From CAWKAV01 sp963847735 (GTDB lineage: Bacteria; Desulfobacterota; Desulfuromonadia; Desulfuromonadales; BM103), in contig CAWKAV010000009.1 in the NCBI GenBank assembly GCA_963847735.1, positions 1 through 28,808 of the forward strand: a stretch of 28,808 bases of DNA, in the 5' to 3' direction. Both the position numbers and the translations under genes were made by a program. Below, piece by piece: positions 1 to 7,299 of the stretch; position 1 is the stretch's first letter; every line of letters begins with the position of its first letter. A model generated the notes under the pieces. That model did not search any database and was not told the DNA's origin. It saw nothing but the letters and a program-made list of their open reading frames with translations.

Positions 1-215
1 TCAGGGTTGTTCAAGGACTGGTTTGAGCTCGAAATGCTGGTTGCAGAGGACGTCCTTGGGTCGCACCAGGGGATGGCGGTGCGCGGAGTGACCAGATTGA
101 TTGAGTTTGCAGTCCTGCTGACGCGCAGATAACGGCTTGTCCTCAGTCCTGTCTTCGGGCGATACGAATGCCTCTGCAACTTTTGGCACGTCTCCGCGGC
201 ACCAGTGCTGCCTCG
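1..215 (-). other. Conserved 3' flank of the outer PilZ gene
   Basis: This stretch lies downstream of the outer PilZ gene and matches 28594-28808 in reverse complement. The part nearest the window edge (about 1-140) is the best conserved. One reading frame stays open in both arms and ends at a matching TGA (shared residues such as HPLVRPKD and a final LKPxLEQ). The base differences show no obvious third-position bias and no start or ribosome site is clear. I do not call a gene; a decayed 3' end of a longer gene is possible. Confidence 0.45.
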
Positions 216-869
216 TTATGAACCGGCCACCGATGAGCTGGCAACGATATAGCCCCACAGGATGTCGCGAATCTCTTCATCCAGATTCACGAACTTTACG
301 CCGACTTGAAAGAATTGGGAGTCCGCATCTTTTGTCACTTTCCTGACCCAGACAATCCTCGCCACCAGAGATAACGGTTCGCCAACATCCGGCAAGGCCA
401 GCTGCAGTTTTATCTCAGCCTTGTTCCGGGGTTGGCTATCAAGCGCAGCAAATTCCAGGGAGGCTCCTACAGTGCTTAAATCGACCAGGCTCCCCTCGCT
501 CTTGTCGTCATTATAAGCCATCACCACGCACAGGTTGTGAGGGACTTTCAGGCGGAAGTTGCCTCTTGCTCCGATCAAGAGTTCCTGTAGGGTTGCATGA
601 AATTTGTTGATACTGCTGCGAGTCGTTTTGGATGTGGTTTCGTTCCCTTCGATCAGGCGGATTTCCTTCTCAACCTCTCCCAGCAGTTTCTGGAAACGAG
701 AGATCCGGTTAAGCAGGTCGTCGCGGTGCATGGTGAACCCTTCTGTTGCGACAAAGACATCATTGACCGTGACAGCCTCTTTGCAATGGACACACTCGAT
801 GGACGACAGTTCGGCGAGATAGGGAGAGCGAATAACTTCGCGGCACTCTGGGCAATTCATCTGTAGCAT
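216..869 (-). CDS. Zinc-ribbon plus PilZ domain protein (outer, left arm)
   Basis: A 217-residue cytoplasmic protein. The N-terminus has two CxxC pairs (C6/C9 and C26/C29), which look like a small zinc ribbon. A helical middle follows, then a PilZ domain with the c-di-GMP-binding signature R102-xxx-R106 and D130-x-S132-xx-G135. PilZ domains bind cyclic di-GMP and pass the signal to motility, secretion or surface polysaccharide machinery; the partner here is unknown. It is last in the co-directional run SYLF, cytochrome, nuclease, PilZ, small ORF, PilZ. Its ATG lies four bases after the stop of the small ORF, which suggests coupled translation. It is a paralogue of the neighbouring PilZ gene and about 89% identical to the mirror copy at 27940-28593. 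The domain call is firm and the role is open. Confidence 0.9.
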   Translation of the reverse strand: MLQMNCPECREVIRSPYLAELSSIECVHCKEAVTVNDVFVATEGFTMHRDDLLNRISRFQKLLGEVEKEIRLIEGNETTSKTTRSSINKFHATLQELLIGARGNFRLKVPHNLCVVMAYNDDKSEGSLVDLSTVGASLEFAALDSQPRNKAEIKLQLALPDVGEPLSLVARIVWVRKVTKDADSQFFQVGVKFVNLDEEIRDILWGYIVASSSVAGS

Positions 870-873
870 ATTT

Positions 874-972
874 TTATCCCTGTTGGGGGAGCCCGTGTAA
901 GGGGCGGTTAACGTTGCGTAGGGCGACTGAACCGGCTCCGCGATGCACTCGGCAGGTGTTGACCTTTTTCAT
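874..972 (-). CDS. Conserved 32-codon small ORF before PilZ (left)
   Basis: The ORF starts at an ATG preceded by a weak purine run and ends in TAA four bases before the PilZ start. The right arm has an ORF of exactly the same length, start and stop at 27837-27935. The C-terminal part (N-x-NRPLHGL-x-QQ) is conserved, whereas roughly a dozen of the 32 residues differ. I do not recognise a family. It could be a leader peptide that couples translation into the PilZ gene, or a conserved spacer that happens to stay open. No membrane segment or signal peptide is visible. Confidence 0.4.
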   Translation of the reverse strand: MKKVNTCRVHRGAGSVALRNVNRPLHGLPQQG

Positions 973-983
973 ATATAGCCCAA

Positions 984-995
984 TTAATATATTAA
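984..995. promoter_or_regulatory. Perfect 12-bp AT palindrome TTAATATATTAA
   Basis: This perfect palindrome lies just upstream of the small ORF and PilZ gene. It is conserved at the same place in the right arm (27814-27825), although neighbouring bases have changed. It may be an operator or an AT-rich promoter element; no classical -35 box is evident next to it. Confidence 0.4.
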
Positions 996-1075
996 CTGGT
1001 CTGCAGTTGCAACAGGTAAAATCCGCCGCGGTGGGCGAATCGGACGGCGGCATTGCTTGCAGACAAGCCGCTGGG

Positions 1076-1741
1076 TTACCTTGACACGCGTTGCAGGGGG
1101 GCCGGCGCGTTATCAAGGATATAGTTCCATATGCAGTTTTGCGTATGTTCGTCAGCGTCTATAAAGGTTACGCCGATAATTGCGTGATGCGGTCTCTTGT
1201 TGTCTGCCTGTTCCCTGGTCCAGACAACCCTGGCACGGGGATATAAATGTTCAGAAAGTTCAGGAAGGGGAAGCACAATATTAATTTCAGATTTTATGCG
1301 AGGGAGTTTGTCAAATTCCAGCAACTCAATTGAGGCCCCTGCGGTACTTAAGTTCAGCACTTGCCCTTTACACTGTCTCTTCTCATCAACGATTGCTACA
1401 GATAAATCACCTGGAACGTCCATGCGGTAATTGTTTCTTGCCCCGGCTAATAACTCCTGAAGGGATGAGTAGAATTGTTCGAGGCTCTCCAGGCTTTTGG
1501 GGGACACTTCTTTGTGGTTGGTCATCAGAAGCAGTTCTTTTTCAACTTCTCTGAGGAGTTTCTGGAAGCGGAAGGTCCGATTAAGAAAGTCTTGCCGATG
1601 CATAACGAAAGACTTTGTCGAGATAAAAACGTCCTTGACCGGGATGGTCTCTTTGCATTGGCCACACTCAATAGACGATACGTCAGCAAGAAATTGAGAT
1701 TTGACAACCCCCCGGCAATGCGGGCAATCCACCTGCAGCAT
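1076..1741 (-). CDS. Zinc-ribbon plus PilZ domain protein (inner, left arm)
   Basis: A 221-residue protein built like its downstream paralogue. It has C6/C9 and C26/C29 in an N-terminal zinc ribbon, a helical linker (about 50-95), then PilZ with R102-xxx-R106 and N130-x-S132-xx-G135. Both nucleotide-binding motifs are intact, so c-di-GMP binding is likely. The spacing of all motifs is identical in the two paralogues, showing an older tandem duplication that preceded the arm duplication. The chosen ATG follows a GGGGGTGAAGAG purine run. The 154-bp gap to the upstream nuclease gene contains a conserved inverted repeat and may hold its own promoter. Mirror copy: 27069-27734. Confidence 0.9.
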   Translation of the reverse strand: MLQVDCPHCRGVVKSQFLADVSSIECGQCKETIPVKDVFISTKSFVMHRQDFLNRTFRFQKLLREVEKELLLMTNHKEVSPKSLESLEQFYSSLQELLAGARNNYRMDVPGDLSVAIVDEKRQCKGQVLNLSTAGASIELLEFDKLPRIKSEINIVLPLPELSEHLYPRARVVWTREQADNKRPHHAIIGVTFIDADEHTQNCIWNYILDNAPAPLQRVSR

Positions 1742-1801
1742 CTCTTCACCCCCGGTTAATCAAATAGAATTACACCAGGAGAAAGTTAACACATTGAGCA
1801 G

Positions 1802-1842
1802 ATGGTTCAAGCATAATTGCAAGCCAAAGGCGGCTGAACCAT
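1802..1842. promoter_or_regulatory. Operator-like inverted repeat ATGGTTCA/TGAACCAT
   Basis: Two 8-bp half-sites (1802-1809 and 1835-1842) flank a 25-base centre in the spacer between the nuclease and inner PilZ genes. Outer bases extend the symmetry partly (GTTAA and TTTAAC type flanks). The same half-sites and spacing occur at 26968-27008. The spacing is long for a simple dimer operator, so a hairpin or attenuator is also possible. Confidence 0.45.
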
Positions 1843-1895
1843 AACTTTACCGGCTTGGTGGGCATGTGCGGTTGTCTGAATCCCGTTAAAAGGGC

Positions 1896-3305
1896 TCATG
1901 CCGTAAACGTTTGCAGAGGCTCCGGAACGTAGACATTTTTGAATCCCAACTCGTTGCGCAGGTCGTCAGCCAGGCTCTCCGATGAATCCCCTTCACCATG
2001 AACAATGAAGGTCTGTTGTGGTTTTTTGTGCATGACCCGTGCGAACTGCATGAGCCCGTCCCGGTCAGCATGGCCTGAAAAACCGGCCAGCGATTCTATC
2101 CTGGCGTTTACCTCGAATTCGTCGCTGAAAATGCGGACGGTCCGTGCTTTTTCGACGAGCTTCCGACCCAGGGTGTTGGGTGCCTGCCAGCTGGTCATCA
2201 ATATGGTATTGCGTGGATCGCCGATACGGTTTCGCAGGTGGTGGAGGATGCGGCCTCCTTCAAGCATGCCGCTCGAGCTAATGATGACCGCCGGGACTTT
2301 TAGACTGTTGAGGGCCTTGGATTGCTCCACCGACTGGGTGTATTTGAGCCGGCCGAAACCGAAGGGGTCGTTGTCATCGTCGCTGAGCAGGAACTCGCGA
2401 ATCTCGGCATCGTAAACCTCCGGATGCAGGCGGAAGATTTCGGTGGAGCGCGTGGCCAGCGGGCTATCGACGAAGATTGGCAAATCGGGGATCATGCCGG
2501 CGGTGTGCAGCTTATGCAAGGCGTAGACGATCTGCTGGGTCCGGCCAACGGCAAAGGCCGGGATCAGAAGCGATCCGCCACGACTGACGGTTTCATTGAC
2601 GATGCGCTCCAGCTCCTGTTCCGATTCGGGGTACGGCGGGTGTAAACGGTTGCCGTAGGTGCTCTCCATGATCAGGATGTCGGCCCCCTCGCTGATCGGC
2701 ACGGGATCGCGGATGATCGGGATATCCGGCCTGCCGATATCACCGCTGAACACGAGACGCTGGCTGCGGCCGGTCTCCTGGTCGTCGATGTCGAGGATGA
2801 CGTGGGCGCTGCCGAGCATGTGCCCGGCGTCCACCAGGGTAAGGTTGACACCGGTGCAGATTAGGTGTCGGCGGTTGTAGCTTAAGCCTACAAACTGCTC
2901 CATGCCATTGGCCACGTCTGCCTTGGTGTAGAGTGGCTCAAAGGGCCTCTGCCCGTTCTTCTTGCGGCGTCGATTAACGTACTCCACGTCCTTTTCCTGG
3001 ATAAAGGCGCTGTCCATGAGCATGACGGCGCACAGGTCCCGGGTTGCCGATGTGCAGAAGATGTCGCCAGAGAAGCCGTTCCTGACGAGACAGGGGATGC
3101 GCCCTGAATGATCGATATGCGCGTGCGAGAGGACCACGCAGTCGATTTCACTGCTCTGGCAAAATTCACTGCGGTTGCGCTCGAACGCTTCTTTGCGCTT
3201 GCCCTGGAACAGGCCACAGTCAAGCATGATCTTTTTGCCGTTTACCTCGATGAGATGCTGAGACCCGGTAACAGTCCGGGCTGCGCCGTGGAAAGTGATT
3301 TTCAT
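1896..3305 (-). CDS. MBL-fold / beta-CASP RNase-type metallohydrolase (left)
   Basis: A 469-residue protein of the metallo-beta-lactamase superfamily with the beta-CASP and Zn-dependent RNA-metabolism (RMMBL) layout, the bacterial relatives of CPSF-73. Visible metal-ligand motifs are H61-x-H63-x-D65-H66, a later GHMLGSAH stretch, a SGDIG motif, and C-terminal GFSGHAD and VHGE motifs. The family has two catalytic zinc ions and cleaves RNA; the natural substrate here cannot be read from sequence. Length is normal for the family. The ATG follows an AGGAG ribosome site six bases upstream. It sits between the small cytochrome and PilZ genes. Residues 1 to about 280 are identical in the two arms and nearly all substitutions fall in the last third. 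Confidence 0.93.
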   Translation of the reverse strand: MKITFHGAARTVTGSQHLIEVNGKKIMLDCGLFQGKRKEAFERNRSEFCQSSEIDCVVLSHAHIDHSGRIPCLVRNGFSGDIFCTSATRDLCAVMLMDSAFIQEKDVEYVNRRRKKNGQRPFEPLYTKADVANGMEQFVGLSYNRRHLICTGVNLTLVDAGHMLGSAHVILDIDDQETGRSQRLVFSGDIGRPDIPIIRDPVPISEGADILIMESTYGNRLHPPYPESEQELERIVNETVSRGGSLLIPAFAVGRTQQIVYALHKLHTAGMIPDLPIFVDSPLATRSTEIFRLHPEVYDAEIREFLLSDDDNDPFGFGRLKYTQSVEQSKALNSLKVPAVIISSSGMLEGGRILHHLRNRIGDPRNTILMTSWQAPNTLGRKLVEKARTVRIFSDEFEVNARIESLAGFSGHADRDGLMQFARVMHKKPQQTFIVHGEGDSSESLADDLRNELGFKNVYVPEPLQTFTA

Positions 3306-3417
3306 GTCGGCTCCTGTACGGGAAGGTTCCTCTCAGGCAAATAACGTCGGGAGGAGCGTGCTCGAACCGTCGCCTCCGCTGCCGAATGTTTTCGAGTGGT
3401 CTGAAGCCAGCTGTCGC

Positions 3418-3690
3418 TCATTGCAAGGGCTTGTAAGTCGCGCTCAGGTAGTCCACCAGAACCTTCATTTCATCCTCGGTCAACCTGGCCCCTCTGTGTT
3501 TCATGCGAGCAACGGTGGCTTGCCATTGCTTGGGAGTTTTCTGCTTTGCTTTCGACAAAGATGACGGGTGACAGCCCGAACAGCGCTCTTCAAGTAAAGC
3601 GGCGCCGTTATCATGTGCCAGTGCCATAAGCGGCTGCGGTGTCGACATGACAAAGCCTACGGCCAGGATAAAGGAATAAAGTCTTTTCAC
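3418..3690 (-). CDS. Small monohaem cytochrome c, exported (left)
   Basis: A 90-residue protein with an N-terminal signal peptide (about 1-25, ending near ALA) and one haem c site, C37-S-G-C40-H41. M63 in a VARMKHRG context is a likely sixth ligand. It is expected to carry electrons in the periplasm. The start here is GTG: the ATG used in the right copy one codon earlier is AAG in this arm, and an AGGGG ribosome site is shared. It is 112 bp upstream of the nuclease gene and co-directional with it. Confidence 0.85.
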   Translation of the reverse strand: MKRLYSFILAVGFVMSTPQPLMALAHDNGAALLEERCSGCHPSSLSKAKQKTPKQWQATVARMKHRGARLTEDEMKVLVDYLSATYKPLQ

Positions 3691-3883
3691 CTTTCAGGCC
3701 CCTTAACCGCTTGTGGTATGCCAACCCTTAGATGTTGCTCTAAAAGGCGGTTATTCAGCAGTCCTCCTGGCGGCATTGTGCGGAAAACTCTCTATGCATT
3801 ACCGCCCTTCCCCGTTGGGGGTGCCTTGCGGGAGGGTTTGCAGGGGGTCGCAGATGAAAACATTCGGGATGCTTTGGCGATCT

Positions 3884-4450
3884 TTAACGTTTGGTGAAGC
3901 TGAACTTCTGTCCGCCAACGGAGACCTCGTACATCAAACCACCCTTTGTGATAGTGAACGTGGACATGCCTTTATTGTAGCCTGCGCCAGCTGTCGACGC
4001 ATTGTTTTTGCCCCCGCTGGCGGTTGCGGAACTGCCCGCGGTATTGGCCGATGCGCCTGCAGCGGCCGTTATTGCCGTGGCCTGTGCTTCTGCACCGAAC
4101 TCGAAATTACCATTTGTGAACTCGGTAAGGGCACGCTTGTCCTGGAAAAATATGACCTGGCTAAAACCTGCAGCACCGAGTTGAAAGCCAACGGTCGCCT
4201 GCGTCATCGCGGTCTCGCCGATGTGGTTGCCCTGCTCGTAAACACGGCCCTTGCCGTAAGCTCCGCCTACCAGGAATCCAGCCTTGCCAATTGTTGGAAA
4301 GAGTGCATAACCATAGGCACTGCTAAACATGCTTGCAAGGCCGGCATCATCGAACATTTTTTTTGTGTCTGCATACTCATCAGCATATGCACTTGCGCAG
4401 GACAGGAAGATTACTAGTCCGATGACCAAAGCTTTCATTGTTGATTTCAT
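3884..4450 (-). CDS. SYLF/Ysc84-type lipid-binding domain protein, exported (left)
   Basis: A 188-residue protein with a cleavable signal peptide (about 1-23, ending SAYA). Its body resembles the SYLF (Ysc84) domain: a YGYALFPTIGKAGFLVGGAYG core, then an FFQDKRALTEF stretch and a final GGQKFSFTKR-like tail. SYLF domains bind phosphoinositides in eukaryotes; bacterial members are periplasmic or outer-membrane-associated and their role is poorly known. An Ala/Gly/Ser-rich low-complexity insert sits at about 125-160. It is the first gene of the arm's co-directional run and has a good promoter at 4489-4516 and an AAGGAG ribosome site. Mirror copy: 24311-24877, almost identical. Confidence 0.88.
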   Translation of the reverse strand: MKSTMKALVIGLVIFLSCASAYADEYADTKKMFDDAGLASMFSSAYGYALFPTIGKAGFLVGGAYGKGRVYEQGNHIGETAMTQATVGFQLGAAGFSQVIFFQDKRALTEFTNGNFEFGAEAQATAITAAAGASANTAGSSATASGGKNNASTAGAGYNKGMSTFTITKGGLMYEVSVGGQKFSFTKR

Positions 4451-4488
4451 GGTGGGCTCCTTATTGCAATTATTCCGACTTGATTTCG

Positions 4489-4516
4489 ATTATATCTGCT
4501 CAGAAGTTGGCGTCAA
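4489..4516 (-). promoter_or_regulatory. Sigma-70-type promoter of the SYLF gene (left)
   Basis: Read on the minus strand, TTGACG (4511-4516) and TATAAT (4489-4494) are separated by 16 bp. The same boxes and spacing are kept in the right arm while surrounding bases vary. It lies about 40 bp upstream of the start codon. Confidence 0.75.
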
Positions 4517-4600
4517 ACATGGGGGACTTCTTTATTGATTTGTGGTTCGGAATTGTGTGACCGGACGGCCTCCCAGATTTCCCTCGGGTCTAGTTACATG

Positions 4601-4606
4601 TATAAT
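4601..4606 (+). promoter_or_regulatory. Probable -10 box of the kinase gene (left)
   Basis: TATAAT lies about 57 bp upstream of the kinase ATG. It is conserved in the right arm at 24166-24171 (minus strand). A convincing -35 box is not visible, so this may be an activator-dependent promoter. Confidence 0.5.
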
Positions 4607-4662
4607 GGCCAGGTCGTCTACCGCCAGGTTAAATTAATTCTCCTTAGCTTCAGGTAAATCCC

Positions 4663-6204
4663 ATGTCAAATGAACACGAACGTTTCAGAAGGATGGTTGA
4701 AGCATCTCAGGATTGGTTTTGGGAGTTCGATGAGAATGCGAATTTCACCTATGCAAGTCCGAGTATCAAAGAAATTCTGGGTTATGAGCCCGAAGAGTTG
4801 ATTGGCAGGAATGCCTTTGACTTGATGGATTCTGCCGAGGCGGAGCGTGTTCGTCAACACTTTGACCCAATTGCGAAAAAATATCTGCCATTCAGCAATC
4901 TAGTAAATAAGAATATCCACAAAGATGGGCGTGAGGTTTTCATTGAGTCGAGCGGGACGCCAATCTTTGACAAAGAAGGACGGTTCCGCGGTTACCGGGG
5001 CGTCGACCGCGACATCACTGAGCGCAAAGCGAGTGAAGTGGCATTGCAGGCTGCCACCCTGGCTGCTGAGACAGCCAATCGCGCCAAGAGCCTGTTCCTG
5101 GCAAAAGTGAGCCACGAAATCCGTACTCCTTTAACCGCGATTGTCGGCTACGGCGAGCTGATGGAAGACGCCGAGTTGACTTCTGAACACAGGAAATACC
5201 TTGCCGCAATCAATGCGGCCAGCAACACCCTGTCATTGTTGATCAACGACATCCTCGACCTCTCGAAAATCGATGCTGGAGAACTTGACATCAAGCAGCA
5301 AGATATCCATCTGCGCAGCTTCATAGCAAACACGGCTGAGGGTCAAAAACAGCAAGTTGCCCAGAAAGACCTTTCAATCGATGTCAGCATAGGCGCTGAC
5401 GTCCCTGATCTCCTGATGGGTGACCCGTTGAGGCTTCAACAGGTCCTGTGCAACCTGCTGGGCAACGCCGTCAAGTTTACTGAAAAGGGGGCCGTTAGTA
5501 TTGATGTTTCCCTTGTCGAAGCAGGAGGTTCCAGAGTCCTCCTGGATATTGCTGTAAAAGACACCGGTATCGGCATCTCTGCAGGCTTGCATGAACGGAT
5601 CTTTGATCCATTCGTCCAGGGGTTTGATGCAAATTCCCACCAGTATCGTGGCTCCGGGCTCGGGTTATCGATCAGCCGGAGCCTCGCCGCCCTGATGGGC
5701 GGCACTGTCAACGTGGAGAGCCAGGAGGGTTTCGGCAGCACCTTTCACCTGCTTATCCCCCTGCAGAGAAAGGTAGGCGAGATCTCCAAGGAGCCGCTCC
5801 CGGAGAAAGAACCGTTAGCATGGAGCGGGCCAGCTTTAAATATCCTGCTGGCCGAGGACAACCTGATCAACGTTCAATTCATCAGGGCTGTTCTGGAAAA
5901 TCTACAGCATAAGGTTATGACTGCCGAAAATGGCAAGATCGCTCTTGATAAATTGAACACAAACGGTTTTGACCTGGTCCTCATGGATATCCAGATGCCG
6001 GTGATAAATGGCATCGATGCATTGAAAACTCTGCGCGGACTGGAGCACTTAAGCGGCAGGCACCTGACAGTGATTGCCCTGACCGCCCACGCCCTCATAG
6101 GGGACAGGGAAAAATATCTGAAGATGGGATTTGACGGCTACCTGAGAAAGCCATTTACGACCAGGGAGCTGGTGGACGAGTTGCAACGGGTTGTGCCTGG
6201 TTGA
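4663..6204 (+). CDS. Hybrid histidine kinase, one PAS domain (left)
   Basis: A 513-residue soluble hybrid sensor kinase. Domains in order: PAS/PAC (about 1-122), HisKA with phospho-acceptor H151 in SHEIRTPL, HATPase with the N-box near N268, DTGIGI at 300-305 and GSGLGLSI at 330-337, then a receiver domain with E398/D399, phospho-acceptor D442, T474 and K496. All catalytic residues are present, so it should autophosphorylate and pass phosphate to its own receiver. No membrane segment is seen; the signal is probably cytoplasmic. It is transcribed divergently from the SYLF gene. The right copy has two further PAS domains at the junction after residue 122. Here the sequence passes straight from the DITERK end of PAS1 into ASEVALQ, consistent with an in-frame 252-residue deletion. 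Confidence 0.95.
   Translation: MSNEHERFRRMVEASQDWFWEFDENANFTYASPSIKEILGYEPEELIGRNAFDLMDSAEAERVRQHFDPIAKKYLPFSNLVNKNIHKDGREVFIESSGTPIFDKEGRFRGYRGVDRDITERKASEVALQAATLAAETANRAKSLFLAKVSHEIRTPLTAIVGYGELMEDAELTSEHRKYLAAINAASNTLSLLINDILDLSKIDAGELDIKQQDIHLRSFIANTAEGQKQQVAQKDLSIDVSIGADVPDLLMGDPLRLQQVLCNLLGNAVKFTEKGAVSIDVSLVEAGGSRVLLDIAVKDTGIGISAGLHERIFDPFVQGFDANSHQYRGSGLGLSISRSLAALMGGTVNVESQEGFGSTFHLLIPLQRKVGEISKEPLPEKEPLAWSGPALNILLAEDNLINVQFIRAVLENLQHKVMTAENGKIALDKLNTNGFDLVLMDIQMPVINGIDALKTLRGLEHLSGRHLTVIALTAHALIGDREKYLKMGFDGYLRKPFTTRELVDELQRVVPG
5005..5029 (+). repeat. Probable deletion scar: single copy of the DITERK-coding repeat
   Basis: These 25 bases encode the end of the PAS domain. In the right-arm kinase the same sequence occurs twice (23745-23769 and 22989-23013), exactly 756 bp apart, differing at one base. 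The left copy carries the T variant of the first repeat and then the downstream sequence of the second, as a crossover inside the repeat would produce. Confidence 0.85.
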
Positions 6205-6398
6205 CGCTTGGCATCTGAACCCGTAAATGATGGTCTCGGGGGTTGCCGGTTTAATATTGACAACCTGTTTCCACTGGCCCTTGGTGCCTGTTGCTGTCCG
6301 TTTCCGGCCAAGTGAACACTTTAAGTCTAACCCGGAAAGGCCCTGGCAAGAGATCTCGCCGCGCAGTACCCCAACGTTAAATCCTTGTGGTTGTGTCT

Positions 6399-6827
6399 TC
6401 AGGAGAGGCTTGATTTTTCCCTGGCGGGGGGCGAGACTTTCAAAAACCGCCCCAATTCCATATCGCTGGCGAGAATGTGGTTTTTCAGCCAGGTACACAA
6501 AAACCAGAGCAGTTCGCTAGGACTGAGCTCATGATTGTCGGAATAATTTTTTCTGAATTTGAGAACTGCCGCGGTCATTTCAAGGTGCTCCTGACAGTGA
6601 TTATCGAAAGCGGGGTAATTCCCCCTGCGCATGACCTCTTCCTCTGTCGTGAAATGAAGTTGGATGTAATCTGCGAGCTTCTTCAAACTCTGCGGTGCAG
6701 TCTTGTGCCCTTTTTGGGCAGTCATGGCATCAGATAACTCGTTGATAAGGCCTACCAGGTGGCGATGTTGCTGGTCAATTTCAGGGATGTCAATTTCATA
6801 GTCTTGCTGCCATGGGAACAACTGCAT
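6399..6827 (-). CDS. Bacteriohemerythrin (left)
   Basis: A 142-residue hemerythrin. The full set of di-iron ligands is present: H21, H58, E62, H77, H81, H117 and D122, in the usual HxxxE and HxxxH pattern. Such proteins bind O2 reversibly at a di-iron centre and serve as oxygen carriers, stores or sensors in microaerobic and anaerobic bacteria. It is a stand-alone domain with no signal peptide. It converges with the kinase gene, and cfa is missing from the 194-bp gap between them. Mirror copy: 19710-20138. Confidence 0.95.
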   Translation of the reverse strand: MQLFPWQQDYEIDIPEIDQQHRHLVGLINELSDAMTAQKGHKTAPQSLKKLADYIQLHFTTEEEVMRRGNYPAFDNHCQEHLEMTAAVLKFRKNYSDNHELSPSELLWFLCTWLKNHILASDMELGRFLKVSPPAREKSSLS

Positions 6828-6937
6828 AAAGCGCCCTTTCTCAAAACGGAAATGCCTAACTGGCCTACTCGACTTATCTAGCCAATTTACATCAGTCGTG
6901 ATTTGAGGTCAAAGCAAGTGAAGGGGGGCTAAAACGC

Positions 6938-6966
6938 CTGGGGCTTGTCCAGACGCCAAGCCCCAG
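6938..6966. terminator. Hairpin at the inner end of the left arm
   Basis: CTGGGGCTTG (6938-6947) pairs with CAAGCCCCAG (6957-6966) around a 9-base loop. In the right arm the equivalent hairpin follows the stop of a lipoprotein fragment, so it probably began as that gene's terminator. No strong T-run is seen, so function is uncertain. Confidence 0.5.
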
Positions 6967-7049
6967 CCACGAGGCACTCAACACTCATTCCTAACCTTCA
7001 ACGGGTCGAATAGGGAAACACCTTGTCCCAGACATGGCCCGAAGGCAAA

Positions 7050-7081
7050 AAATTAAAGAGCGCCCCAGGTAAGGCCGCTCT
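7050..7081 (-). terminator. Intrinsic terminator downstream of tRNA-like copy A
   Basis: On the minus strand, AGAGCGGCC pairs with a GGGGCGCTCT arm and is followed by TTTAATTTTTT. It lies directly after the CCA end of the tRNA-like element, as expected for a tRNA transcription unit. Confidence 0.7.
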
Positions 7082-7092
7082 CATTTAAAGAC

Positions 7093-7200
7093 TGGTCGGG
7101 ATGACCGGATTCGAACCAGCGACCCCCTGCTCCCGAAGCAGAGGTCTCCGTTCCCCTTTGCGTCACTCCCCGATATGCTCACCTCCAGGGGGGACATCAG
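7093..7200 (-). repeat. tRNA-Pro(CGG)-derived repeat, copy A
   Basis: On the minus strand the 3' half is a good tRNA-Pro: anticodon arm TCTGC-TTCGGGA-GCAGG (anticodon CGG, 7126-7142), T-arm with TTCGAAT (7104-7120), acceptor strand CATCCCG, A and encoded CCA ending at 7093. The 5' half does not fold as a normal D-arm. A GATG remnant of the acceptor strand sits near 7194-7197, with a divergent insertion between. The shared tail (TTCTGAAT, then GACGTCAGCG) follows at 7210-7228. This looks like a tRNA-derived repeat or a dead tRNA, not a working gene. Confidence 0.75.
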
Positions 7201-7299
7201 CCTTTAAGGTTTCTGAATCGACGTCAGCGTAGAGTGTTAATGGGAGAATTCTTTATGGCACCCTGAGTCATTCACCAAAATATGGCCATAGCACACCTG

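Larger units (their letters stand above)
1..6997. repeat. Left arm of a large inverted duplication
   Basis: The gene order and sequence of this arm recur in reverse complement at 19539-28808. The inner end is sharp: the right arm begins to match at about 19539, and on the left the match stops at about 6997. Non-coding landmarks match too: the SYLF promoter, the TTAATATATTAA palindrome, the ATGGTTCA/TGAACCAT operator-like repeat and the hairpin at the inner end. Compared with the right arm, this one lacks 756 bp inside the kinase gene and about 1.5 kb containing cfa. The outer end is not reached in this window. Confidence 0.97.

Noticed and set aside
3713..4417. 234-codon plus-strand ORF opposite the SYLF gene (also 24425-24895 on the other arm)
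   Set aside because: It is the antisense shadow of the well-supported SYLF gene.
7093..7200. Functional tRNA-Pro(CGG) gene
   Set aside because: The 3' half is perfect, but the 5' half does not pair into a normal acceptor and D-arm and the element is over 100 nt long. I cannot support a working tRNA.
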